Below, piece after piece: positions 1 through 6,731 of a stretch of 16,890 nt of DNA. This DNA comes from Bacillota bacterium. Lineage in GTDB: Bacteria > Bacillota > Clostridia > Lachnospirales > Lachnospiraceae. The stretch covers positions 1-16,890 of the forward strand of contig JAEXGM010000283.1 of NCBI GenBank assembly GCA_023450835.1, read 5' to 3'. Position 1 is the stretch's first letter, and the number at the start of each line of letters is the position of its first letter. Position numbers and translations under genes: made by a program. Below the pieces are notes generated by a model. The model had not been told where the DNA came from, searched no databases, and saw only the letters and a list, made by a program, of their open reading frames with translations.

Positions 1-296
1 TCTTCCCTGTATCTGCAGGGCAGAAAAGGACATTGTACGTTACAGCCCATGGTAATAACAATATCAACCTCAGGAATATCAGATAAAAGCTTCGAATACT
101 GTGTCTCCTCCATATTTATTCCAAATAGCTGTTTCATTATATGAACAGCATCCTGATTAATCTGAGGTTTGGTTTCGGTACCGGCAGAATAACTTTCAAA
201 CACGTCTGCTGCAAGATATTTTCCCAGCGCTTCCGCTATTTGGCTGCGGCAGGAATTATGTACGCATATGAATGCAACCTTTGGCTTATTGTCCAT
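1..296 (-). CDS. arsC: Arsenate reductase ArsC, thioredoxin-coupled type (C-terminus beyond window edge)
   Basis: Reduces arsenate to arsenite in the cytoplasm so that the neighbouring ACR3 permease can expel it. The first 98 residues are visible. They start with the low-molecular-weight phosphatase-like P-loop C-x5-R (C11 VHNSC R17), followed by S18-Q19, as in this ArsC class. Near residue 83 is MGCNVQCPFLPC, giving C85, C89 and C94, the region that holds the resolving cysteines in the thioredoxin-linked family. Family members are usually about 130-140 aa, so roughly 40 residues are missing past position 1. The start ATG (296-294) overlaps the 3' end of acr3 by 11 nt and has a GGAGGG ribosome site inside acr3, so translation is probably coupled. 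It is the last visible gene of the arsR-acr3-arsC operon. Family assignment is secure; the exact reductant is inference. Confidence 0.93.
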   Translation of the reverse strand, partial: MDNKPKVAFICVHNSCRSQIAEALGKYLAADVFESYSAGTETKPQINQDAVHIMKQLFGINMEETQYSKLLSDIPEVDIVITMGCNVQCPFLPCRYRE

Positions 297-1374
297 TGTT
301 CCCTCCCTTTGTAAACGGTACGCCATGATTATCAAAATATTTATTCTTTAGATAAAGTGAAAGCTGAACCAGCAGAATCATCACCGGAACTTCAATCAGA
401 GGACCAATGACAGCGGCAAGTGCCTGGCCGGACCCAATTCCAAAAACCGCAACGGATACTGCTATTGCAAGTTCGAAGTTATTACTGGCCGCAGTAAATG
501 ACAGCGTTGCAGTCTGCTTATATGAAAATCCTCTCTTATAAGAGATGAAAAAACTGATAGCAAACATCAATATAAAGTATATTAAAAGCGGAATAGCTAT
601 TCTTACCACATCGAAAGGCAATCGTACAATTAGCTGCCCTTTTAGAATAAACATAATAATTATAGTATAAAGTAATGCCCCCAGAGCAAGCGGAGAAATC
701 TTCGGAATAAAAGTATCATTCAGCCACTCTCTGCCCTTAATATGTATGATGGAAAAACGTGTTATAATCCCAGCGATAAAGGGAATTCCCAAATAAGTCA
801 GCACACTTTTTGCTACTTCACCGACAGATATATGAATCGATTCTCCTGTCCAGGAAAGTTTCAGCATATGAGGGAAAATTGTGAGAAACAGCCAGATATA
901 CACTGAATAAAGCAGTATCTGAAAGAATGCATTAAGTGCAACCAGTGCGGCACAATATTCATTATCTCCCTTTGCAAGGGTATTCCAGATAATCACCATA
1001 GCTATACATCTTGCAAGTCCTATAATGATAATCCCCTCCGCATATTGCTGCTGGTCCGGTAAGAATATAAGGGCCAGCAAAAACATTAGAATCGGACCGA
1101 TAATCCAGTTCTGCAGCAGAGAAAATCCAAATACCTGCTTATTATCCGCTGCTCTCCCAATTTCTTCGTATTTGACCTTTATCAGCGGCGGATACATCAT
1201 TAAAATCAGACCTGCCGCTATGGGCCAGGAAGTAGCTCCTGTACTAAGGCTGTTTATCGTATCTGCCGCGCCGGGAAAAAAGTTGCCGATGCTGACTCCT
1301 GCTGCCATGGCAAGAAATATCCATACTGTCAGAAAACGATCTGAAAAAGACAGCTTACTGCCTGTTCGTTCCAT
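286..1374 (-). CDS. acr3: Arsenite efflux permease, ACR3 family
   Basis: Inner-membrane arsenite exporter of the ACR3 (bile acid:sodium symporter-related) family. It is 362 aa, normal for the family, with about ten hydrophobic segments. Family hallmarks are visible: MMYPPLIKVKYEE at residues 59-71, GLARCIAMVIIWN at 119-131 with the essential transmembrane cysteine (C123), and, towards the C-terminus, SNNFELAIAVS and then GPLIEVPV. The start ATG is preceded by GAGGAGG with normal spacing. It is the middle gene of the arsenic operon: 179 nt after arsR and overlapping arsC by 11 nt. It probably depends on the arsR promoter, and a second ArsR-like operator sits upstream of it in the arsR-acr3 gap. 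No arsA or arsD is adjacent, consistent with ACR3 acting as a secondary carrier. Confidence 0.95.
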   Translation of the reverse strand: MERTGSKLSFSDRFLTVWIFLAMAAGVSIGNFFPGAADTINSLSTGATSWPIAAGLILMMYPPLIKVKYEEIGRAADNKQVFGFSLLQNWIIGPILMFLLALIFLPDQQQYAEGIIIIGLARCIAMVIIWNTLAKGDNEYCAALVALNAFFQILLYSVYIWLFLTIFPHMLKLSWTGESIHISVGEVAKSVLTYLGIPFIAGIITRFSIIHIKGREWLNDTFIPKISPLALGALLYTIIIMFILKGQLIVRLPFDVVRIAIPLLIYFILMFAISFFISYKRGFSYKQTATLSFTAASNNFELAIAVSVAVFGIGSGQALAAVIGPLIEVPVMILLVQLSLYLKNKYFDNHGVPFTKGGNNGQ

Positions 1375-1498
1375 AATTTTAAACCTCCTCTATTTTAAAT
1401 ATTATATATCTTCCCTTATCTAATGTCGGGATGATTACATGATTTCACTCTGCTTTTCCAGAGTATTGTCCTTGAATAAAATTGCCTGATGTCTTCAC

Positions 1499-1514
1499 AT
1501 CAAAAAAATTCGAT
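1499..1514 (-). promoter_or_regulatory. Second ArsR-like operator in the arsR-acr3 gap
   Basis: On the minus strand this reads ATCGAA-TTTT-TTTGAT, a 6-4-6 inverted repeat with one mismatch. It has the same architecture as the site over the arsR promoter (ATCAAA-AATA-TTTGAT), and both are preceded by CAT and followed within a few bases by TGA. I see no convincing -35/-10 pair here, so its role (internal promoter, roadblock or relic) is unknown. Confidence 0.5.
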
Positions 1515-1553
1515 ATGTTTTACTTAAGAAAAACCACCTCCTTGATGGTCCTC

Positions 1554-1871
1554 TTAATCGCAGCATCTGTCAGGCTGCTGTTTTGCATAAGGGGTGGTTA
1601 GTTTTATCAAAAGTTCTTCTGCATATCTACCTCCAGATTCACTTAAACGGTAATGTGTCCATTTACCTTCCTGTCTGCTGTCTACTATACCGGATTCACA
1701 GAGGATCTTCATATGGTAGGATAAAGAGGATTGGCCAATATCCATCTGTTCAATTAAAACACAGGCACACTTTTCACCGCTGCGTAAAAGCTCCAGAATC
1801 GCAAGGCGCTTTTCATCACAGAATGCCTTAAATACCCTGGCATTCTTCAAATGTTCGCTTTCTATATTCAT
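1554..1871 (-). CDS. arsR: ArsR-family arsenite-responsive repressor
   Basis: ArsR/SmtB winged-helix repressor that should release DNA when As(III) or Sb(III) binds. It is 105 aa. The recognition-helix region is IGQSSLSYHMKILCESGIV (about residues 45-63) and the wing is EGKWTHYRL. The metalloid site is indicated by C35-A-C37, matching the ELCVC motif of the ArsR family; a further C58 and a terminal CC pair (103-104) are also present. A GTG one codon upstream (1874-1872) could serve as the start, but I chose ATG 1871. The SD-like GAGG lies only 2 nt before that ATG, which is unusually tight, so the start is not certain. The gene leads the acr3-arsC operon and is preceded by a consensus promoter with an operator, indicating autoregulation. 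Confidence 0.93.
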   Translation of the reverse strand: MNIESEHLKNARVFKAFCDEKRLAILELLRSGEKCACVLIEQMDIGQSSLSYHMKILCESGIVDSRQEGKWTHYRLSESGGRYAEELLIKLTTPYAKQQPDRCCD

Positions 1872-1879
1872 CACCTCAA

Positions 1880-1895
1880 ATCAAATATTTTTGAT
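1880..1895 (-). promoter_or_regulatory. ArsR operator overlapping the ars transcription start
   Basis: Perfect 6-4-6 inverted repeat, ATCAAA-AATA-TTTGAT on the minus strand. It lies between the -10 box and the arsR start, where the transcript would begin. AT-rich inverted repeats of this kind at the promoter are typical ArsR targets. The role is inferred from sequence and position. Confidence 0.75.
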
Positions 1896-1901
1896 ATGAA
1901 C

Positions 1902-1930
1902 ATTATATTGTTATTACTGCTGACTGTCAA
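1902..1930 (-). promoter_or_regulatory. Promoter of the arsR-acr3-arsC operon
   Basis: The minus strand shows an exact TTGACA (1930-1925), a 17-nt spacer and an exact TATAAT (1907-1902): a perfect housekeeping-sigma consensus. The start point would fall near 1895, inside the ArsR-like inverted repeat, giving a leader of about 24 nt. A promoter this strong makes sense only under tight repression. Confidence 0.9.
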
Positions 1931-1952
1931 TCTTAAATGTAAATATATTGGG

Positions 1953-2132
1953 CTATTCCACTTTTCTCTTAAAAACAAATGCCATTATTGAACCATGAGC
2001 ACCTATGCACTGAAAATTAACCAATTCCCAGCCTTCCTTTCCGGCGGCATCCAGGATTTTATCACTTTTCTCCTTTAATGATTTTTTAGTATCCCAGATA
2101 GAATTAAAAGTTTCTGTTTTATATTCCCACAT
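1953..2132 (-). CDS. DUF4177 small protein
   Basis: A 59-aa protein beginning MWEYKTETF, with the centre GKEGWELVNF (residues 31-40) and ending FVFKRK. That layout (W-x-Y-K at the start, GWELV in the middle, an F-V-F-K-R-type last strand) is the pattern of DUF4177, whose function is unknown. It has a good ribosome site (GAGGAGG, 4 nt before ATG). It follows the two ABC-2 permeases by about 70 nt on the same strand and ends just upstream of the ars promoter. No clear terminator separates it from arsR. Family call is by pattern recognition; role unknown. Confidence 0.8.
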   Translation of the reverse strand: MWEYKTETFNSIWDTKKSLKEKSDKILDAAGKEGWELVNFQCIGAHGSIMAFVFKRKVE

Positions 2133-2203
2133 ATATCCTCCTCGTATTTCAATTCTTGCAGGTTTTTAGTTCATTACAGACTGCACTTTCTTATATAATA
2201 ATC

Positions 2204-2980
2204 TTACGAACCTATTGATTTATAACGGCTTAAGCCAAATCGGAAGAACCCATAGCTGGGAATTAAAAAAAGTAATGCTGCCACCGGCAAAAACATGAAA
2301 AGTACATTTTGCTCTTTGTCCAGTAAATACAATAATGGGTAATACTGAATCAAGGCCAGCGGTATCACAAATGTGAGAAATTTCAGGACACCATTCCCAT
2401 ATGCAGAAAAAGGGAATCTGCCGAATTGCCGTGCGCCATAGGTAAAAATATTCATAAACTCCATTCCTTCAATTGTAAAAAATGAACACGCCGCATTTAT
2501 AAGGAATAATCCAAAGAACAGAGCACTTCCGCAAAGTATCATAAGGCAGAAGGTCACAATCTTTTGCCAGGTCCACATAATACCGCTGATAGGAATTGCA
2601 TAGCATAGCACGATTATGGCCTGTATCAGTAAGCCAAGTCTAGTAAAGTCCATATTGGGCGTCAGAATCTGTAATATGATATTTCTTGGTCTGACGAGAG
2701 CGCGGTCGAATTCACCATTCCCCAGCAACCGCGGAAAAACAGCAAACCCGCCTCCAAACATCTCTCCCAGTGAAAAAGCCATCATAATAATCGCAAAGCA
2801 CAGGAACACCTGCCGATTAGTAAAACCGTCCACACCACTAACTCTGGAAAAGATAAAATATAAACCAAAGAAGGCTGTAAATGCCGTGATGAACTGTCCA
2901 AATATAGTTAAAAGGAATGAAACCTTATACTGCATCTGGCTTTTTAAGTTCATACTTATAAAATTTAAGTATAGCCTCAT
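2204..2980 (-). CDS. ABC-2 type permease, second of a pair
   Basis: Polytopic membrane protein of 258 aa resembling the ABC-2 family permeases that occur as adjacent pairs (the daunorubicin-type DUF990 group, PF06182). It opens MRLYLNFISMNLKSQMQYK and has about six hydrophobic segments, with an ELVRP-like loop, RALVRPRN, after the second. I chose the ATG at 2980, which has GGTGAT at suitable spacing. A longer reading frame exists (TTG at 3034, ATG at 3028), but it lacks a ribosome site as good, and the chosen start fits the usual N-terminus of the family. It lies 63 nt behind its partner permease and would form a heterodimeric channel with it. No ATPase gene is adjacent. Substrate unknown. 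Confidence 0.85.
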   Translation of the reverse strand: MRLYLNFISMNLKSQMQYKVSFLLTIFGQFITAFTAFFGLYFIFSRVSGVDGFTNRQVFLCFAIIMMAFSLGEMFGGGFAVFPRLLGNGEFDRALVRPRNIILQILTPNMDFTRLGLLIQAIIVLCYAIPISGIMWTWQKIVTFCLMILCGSALFFGLFLINAACSFFTIEGMEFMNIFTYGARQFGRFPFSAYGNGVLKFLTFVIPLALIQYYPLLYLLDKEQNVLFMFLPVAALLFLIPSYGFFRFGLSRYKSIGS

Positions 2981-3043
2981 GTTAATCACCATACCCTTTC
3001 TTTGCAGGAATATACCTCTCAATGCCATTCTCAATTTTTCCTG

Positions 3044-3847
3044 CTATCCGCCTTGTACCACTACTTTTTTTAAAGCATTACCCATTGTAAGCCGACCGAT
3101 AAGAAACAATGCCCCAAGCCAAAACATCTGAAAAGCAATCCCCTTTAAAGCCTCTACTCCAATAATACTTTCATTGTATATAAGGAGCGGTGTATTTTGC
3201 ATTGCTGCAAAAGGAAGTAATTTAACGACAGCAAGCACTGATGGCGGAAAAAACGGCAATGGTATTATCCCTCCCGATAAAAATGCCGTCAAAGCAGTTA
3301 CTATTATCCTAACACCTCTTTGAGACAGGATATAGAACAGAGAAATATACATTAGCATGGCAAATGCTACCACTACGCACAGGGCTAGAATCATGGATAT
3401 TAAAAACAAGAGAAACTGTCCGCTGGCAAGGGGCAGGGACATTCTATAAGGCTCTGGTATCATTAATGCCACCAGCAGCACAGGCAGGCAGTTTACTACT
3501 GTAAATGCTACACGGTTAGCAGCCGACTGACAGAACCAGCGGCCATATAAATCCATTGGCCGGACGAGCTCATAGGCAATAGAACCATCTCCAATTGCCG
3601 AGTAGATTTCGCCATCTTGGAATACCACCGAGAACAGTACTATAAACGTTTGCTGCATCCATATGTAAGAAACCGTCTGAGAGAGGTCCATGGGGAAAGC
3701 AGTCTGACCGGTGCGGTAAAGCATCGAGTACGCCAATATTTCCATAATACCCCATCCAAATCTTGTTATAATTGCTCCTAAGGTAACAGCGCGGTATTGA
3801 AGACTATTAACAAACCGTATTCGGAACACTGACATATACATCTTCAT
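3044..3847 (-). CDS. ABC-2 type permease, first of a pair
   Basis: Polytopic membrane protein of 267 aa, related to the following permease. It has a charged amphipathic start (MKMYMSVFRIRFVNSLQYR), about six transmembrane stretches, and the characteristic cytoplasmic loop IAYELVRPMDLYG after the second. The ribosome site AAGGAG lies 8 nt before the ATG. Such pairs normally follow a gene for an ABC ATPase. Here the 281 nt upstream contain none, and the next gene up encodes a Nudix hydrolase. Either the ATPase is elsewhere or it has been lost. A promoter is predicted about 116 nt upstream (3963-3991). Confidence 0.85.
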   Translation of the reverse strand: MKMYMSVFRIRFVNSLQYRAVTLGAIITRFGWGIMEILAYSMLYRTGQTAFPMDLSQTVSYIWMQQTFIVLFSVVFQDGEIYSAIGDGSIAYELVRPMDLYGRWFCQSAANRVAFTVVNCLPVLLVALMIPEPYRMSLPLASGQFLLFLISMILALCVVVAFAMLMYISLFYILSQRGVRIIVTALTAFLSGGIIPLPFFPPSVLAVVKLLPFAAMQNTPLLIYNESIIGVEALKGIAFQMFWLGALFLIGRLTMGNALKKVVVQGG

Positions 3848-3962
3848 GTATGATACTCCTTGTAAACCTTAATAATCTTTGAAATTTATTTGCATTGCTT
3901 CAAATGAGGTCAATCTGTCAACATCATCACAAGTTCAGGTTCATACACCTCCGAATCCTTAT

Positions 3963-3991
3963 ATTATACCCCAGTTTTATCCAGATTTCCA
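3963..3991 (-). promoter_or_regulatory. Candidate promoter for the ABC-2 permease pair
   Basis: Minus strand TGGAAA (3991-3986), a 17-nt spacer, then an exact TATAAT (3968-3963). The -35 is weak (4 of 6). The whole block closely matches a second copy at 15421-15449 (33 of 39 bases identical over a slightly longer stretch). The leader to the first permease would be about 110 nt. Part of this interval also reads like coding sequence, so a decayed gene is the competing explanation. Confidence 0.5.
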
Positions 3992-4064
3992 GATGTCTTT
4001 CAGTTAAATGCAGCTTTCCAATGGTTTTATTCCATCGTTCTCTGGCAATATACCAATCTTCATA

Positions 4065-4094
4065 GAAAAAGCAGTTACCCTGAGGATAGCTGCT
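4065..4094 (-). terminator. Rho-independent terminator of the tetR-to-Nudix gene row
   Basis: On the minus strand, AGCAGCTATCC, loop TCA, GGGTAACTGCT (11-nt arms with one mismatch and one T-G pair), running directly into TTTTTCT. It lies about 35 nt past the stop codon of the Nudix gene, in the correct orientation. Confidence 0.75.
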
Positions 4095-4128
4095 GGCTAA
4101 TCAATTCATGATTCAACATAAGTAACTT

Positions 4129-4608
4129 TTATAATGACTTCAAAGCAGTAAATTCTCTTAAATATGCTCCTCTTTTCTCTTCATAGGCAGACGCATAGTC
4201 CTGATGACGCGAAAATATCTCCCGTGCCGTATCAAAATTCACCCATTCTGCTACCAGATTTCTTTCTGCTTCCAATTCTGTTAAGTTTGTTGAAGCAGTT
4301 CCTATAATCTCGCAAATATAGTAATAGCTTATGTACTTATATTCTTCATAATATTCGTTAAGCTGAAGATATGCGCCTTCCTGACAGACTTTAACAACAT
4401 AACCGGTCTCCTCTTGCAATTCTCTAACACAGCACTCCTCTAAGGTTTCCCCCTCTTCCTGTCCTCCGCCCGGAATCATAAAAAAGTCGTTTTTTAATTC
4501 ATGTACTAAGAGAATCCCGGAATCTTTCATTACAATGCCGCGGCAGCCTATTCTTTCTTTTGAATAAGCTGCAAACTTATTTGCACCTGATATTTCTATT
4601 GTATTCAT
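4129..4608 (-). CDS. Nudix hydrolase
   Basis: Cleaves a nucleoside-diphosphate-linked substrate using Mg2+ or Mn2+; the substrate cannot be told from sequence. It is 159 aa, normal for a single Nudix domain. A perfect Nudix box (G-x5-E-x7-R-E-U-x-E-E-x-G-U) runs from G48 to Y70, with R62, E63, E66, E67 and G69 all present. The start ATG follows AAAGGAG. It is the last gene of the seven-gene minus-strand row and is followed by a hairpin terminator. The gap to the preceding GNAT gene is 43 nt. Confidence 0.9.
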   Translation of the reverse strand: MNTIEISGANKFAAYSKERIGCRGIVMKDSGILLVHELKNDFFMIPGGGQEEGETLEECCVRELQEETGYVVKVCQEGAYLQLNEYYEEYKYISYYYICEIIGTASTNLTELEAERNLVAEWVNFDTAREIFSRHQDYASAYEEKRGAYLREFTALKSL

Positions 4609-4651
4609 AACAATTTACTCCTTTACATTCCGGTTTTAAGAACATAGAAAA

Positions 4652-5080
4652 CTATAAAGGCAGACAGAACTTATAGTGGCTGTTTACCATTTCCTGTGCC
4701 AGATAAAATTTATGACTGGGTACCCTTTTTTGATTACAGCACACTTCTAATTGTACACAGCCGTTTTCAATGCTCACCTCTTTTGCTTTTTCAAACAGGC
4801 GCTTTCCAATTCCCTGCTGCCTTACCGTTTCACCAACGATGAACTCTTGTATTTCTGCAATATTAGCAGTATGGTGCAATAATTTTTGTATATGGACACT
4901 GATAAATCCTAATACTTTATCCTCCTTCTCATAAATAAAATAAAAGACGAAAGGATTAACCAGGTTAGCATTATAAATATCCGAAAAAGATTCGGCATCA
5001 ATTTCTGCTGCCTCCAACACTGTGATTAATTTGTATATTGATTCTTTATCGGTTAGTGCGGCTTCTCGTATACGTTCCAT
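4652..5080 (-). CDS. GNAT-family N-acetyltransferase
   Basis: Single GNAT domain, 142 aa. The acetyl-CoA binding motif A is IVGETVRQQGIGKRLFEKA (about residues 81-99), with the R87-Q-Q-G-I-G92 pyrophosphate loop. Strand beta4 before it is present (NIAEIQEF), and motif B is suggested by the final Y-L-A-Q-E-M stretch. The target molecule is unknown. An AGGAGG lies 11 nt before the ATG. It is part of the minus-strand gene row: 74 nt after the DUF1648 gene and 43 nt before the Nudix gene. Confidence 0.85.
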   Translation of the reverse strand: MERIREAALTDKESIYKLITVLEAAEIDAESFSDIYNANLVNPFVFYFIYEKEDKVLGFISVHIQKLLHHTANIAEIQEFIVGETVRQQGIGKRLFEKAKEVSIENGCVQLEVCCNQKRVPSHKFYLAQEMVNSHYKFCLPL

Positions 5081-5154
5081 TGCTTCAAGAACCTCCTATG
5101 CTATCCTATATTTATATGCTTTAAATTGAATGCCTATTTATAAACAAGTTGATT

Positions 5155-5616
5155 TTATACTTTCATCAGTTGATAGATAAAAAATCCTATCGGTCCAAAA
5201 ATTAGAATCATGAAGACAGGCAGAAATAGCACCGGCATATTTTCCACCGAAGTTGAGTGATAAGTTAAATAGGAAAAAACCAAAACTACACACAACTTTA
5301 AGGTCCCCAGCATGTTTTTTAAAATTCTATATACTTTCTCTCTGTTTTGCGGTGTTACTTGTACGCCCGTATTCCACATCCCCGGAAACATTTCTACAAC
5401 GGATATTAAAATAAAAAATATCCAGTCAGCAGCCAGAAGTACTTTTAATGAACTCTTATCAGAGAATTTATCAATTTCCCCTGCAAAATTATAATGCCCA
5501 GGTATTTTTGCAGGAATCTTATCCCATGCTATTATCAAAAAAATCGATATCCCTATCAGACAGAGTAAACTTAGTAGGTTTATGATGTAGTCATATTTAT
5601 TTCTGACAATTTTCAT
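5155..5616 (-). CDS. DUF1648 membrane protein
   Basis: A 153-aa integral membrane protein with about four hydrophobic segments. After the first comes the DUF1648 signature WDKIPAKIPGHYNFAGEIDK, then a D/K/S-rich turn. This domain also occurs at the N-terminus of SdpI-type immunity proteins, but the C-terminal SdpI part is absent here, so an immunity role is only a possibility. I used ATG 5616, which has AAAGGA 7 nt upstream. An in-frame start 14 codons earlier (5658) adds a polar MSQRPGSLQQ segment without a good ribosome site. Confidence 0.8.
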   Translation of the reverse strand: MKIVRNKYDYIINLLSLLCLIGISIFLIIAWDKIPAKIPGHYNFAGEIDKFSDKSSLKVLLAADWIFFILISVVEMFPGMWNTGVQVTPQNREKVYRILKNMLGTLKLCVVLVFSYLTYHSTSVENMPVLFLPVFMILIFGPIGFFIYQLMKV

Positions 5617-5692
5617 ATATGTCCTTTCTTGCTGCAAAGAGCCAGGCCGCTGTGACAATCCTATGCATCCGTAACTCTAAATTCTTAATGAA

Positions 5693-6151
5693 TTAGTTCT
5701 CTCGCTGCCTCCAGCTCTGCAGTTCAATGATATTTCCTTCCGGATCTTTTGCATAAACGAATACTGCTTCTATACCATCGGGATATTCTGCTGTAACCAG
5801 CTCCCCAACCCTATCTCCGCCTGCACTTATAATATCAGCTAAGGCTGCTTTAACATCATCCACTTCAAAAGCAATGTGGGCAATACCTGGGCGGTTAACT
5901 TCCGCAGGGACATTTTCTTTTAATGCATCATAAGAAAATATCTCAAGTGTCGGATGATCTTCTCCGTATCCAGGCAATAACAGATGCTCTCCGATGATAT
6001 GTGCTTTTTCTAAACCGGTCAGTCTGTCCAGCCATTCCCCGCTGAGATTACGTGTTTCATTGATACTTTTGCAATGCAGGACTGATTTATAGAAAGCTAT
6101 CAGCTTCTCTGCATCCCTGGCTATAATATTGGTATGTACATAACGAAACAT
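5693..6151 (-). CDS. VOC-superfamily protein (glyoxalase/fosfomycin/bleomycin-resistance type)
   Basis: 152 aa, two beta-alpha-beta-beta-beta modules forming one vicinal-oxygen-chelate fold. The four expected metal ligands can be placed: H6 (YVHTN), E70 (TLEIF), H92 (GIAHIAF) and E143 (NIIELQSW), the GLO1-like arrangement. The C-terminal DPEGNIIELQ is typical. The reaction could be lactoylglutathione-lyase-like, epimerase, or an antibiotic-modifying or antibiotic-binding activity; the sequence does not decide. It sits 23 nt behind a GNAT gene in the row downstream of tetR, which leans towards a role in detoxification. Confidence 0.88.
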   Translation of the reverse strand: MFRYVHTNIIARDAEKLIAFYKSVLHCKSINETRNLSGEWLDRLTGLEKAHIIGEHLLLPGYGEDHPTLEIFSYDALKENVPAEVNRPGIAHIAFEVDDVKAALADIISAGGDRVGELVTAEYPDGIEAVFVYAKDPEGNIIELQSWRQREN

Positions 6152-6174
6152 TTAAGCGATCCCCTTCCATTACT

Positions 6175-6699
6175 CTATGTATTAATTTCAAGTGAATACA
6201 TCAATTCTTCTCTTTCTTCATCAGAAGCTTTATTCCTGCGGCCATTTGTTTTGCTTTCCAATAACATGCCCAGTTTCTCCATAACTCTATAGGAGGCAGC
6301 ATTTTCGCTGTCACAGTGTGCAATAAATTTTTTGATGTTCAATTCATGTATCCCAAAGTCTATGATTTCTTTTGCTGCTTCAAAAACATATCCCTTCCCC
6401 CAGTATTCCTTGCTTAATATCCAGCCAAGCTCACCCTCTGCATTTTCTTCATTTACATAAATACTGATAGCACCGATATGCTGATTATCCAGCAAAATAG
6501 CGTATTCATAAAATTCCGGATTGGGTTTTTGCCATTCTTCGTATGCCTTTTCCAAGAAGTTCCTGGTCTCATTTATATCGGTATTGGGTAAGTGCATCAT
6601 ATATTTCGTGTTCTCTAAATCACTTGAATATTTATGTGCAGAGATAAGATATTGAGGTCCTAGTGGAACTAATAGTAATCTTTGTGTATATCTCTTCAT
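6175..6699 (-). CDS. GNAT acetyltransferase, RimJ/RimL-like (Acetyltransf_3)
   Basis: 174 aa. The RimJ/RimL-like pattern is present: N-terminal TQRLLLVPLGPQYL, beta4 EGELGWILSKEYWGKGYVFEA (residues 88-108) with the acetyl-CoA loop WGKGY, and NAASYRVMEKLGM (123-135). The family acetylates protein N-termini or small molecules. Such single-copy accessory members beside methyltransferases and VOC proteins are often annotated as resistance-like, but that is inference. Its ribosome site is AAAGGAG, 7 nt before the ATG. It is 32 nt behind the methyltransferase and 23 nt ahead of the VOC gene, so the three are almost certainly cotranscribed. Confidence 0.9.
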   Translation of the reverse strand: MKRYTQRLLLVPLGPQYLISAHKYSSDLENTKYMMHLPNTDINETRNFLEKAYEEWQKPNPEFYEYAILLDNQHIGAISIYVNEENAEGELGWILSKEYWGKGYVFEAAKEIIDFGIHELNIKKFIAHCDSENAASYRVMEKLGMLLESKTNGRRNKASDEEREELMYSLEINT

Positions 6700-6731
6700 C
6701 GGCTATCTCCTTTACAAATAGAAATTTACCA

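Noticed and set aside
1025..1423. 132-codon open frame on the plus strand opposite acr3
   Set aside because: It is antisense to a clear ACR3 gene, has no ribosome site, and its predicted peptide is cysteine- and arginine-rich without domain character.
1448..1463. Small hairpin CTCTG-CTTTTC-CAGAG in the arsR-acr3 gap
   Set aside because: Only 5 bp of stem and no T tract; too weak to call an attenuator.
2981..3034. N-terminal extension of the second ABC-2 permease from a TTG at 3034
   Set aside because: A weaker ribosome site and an N-terminus unlike the family; ATG 2980 has GGTGAT and the expected MRLYLNF start.
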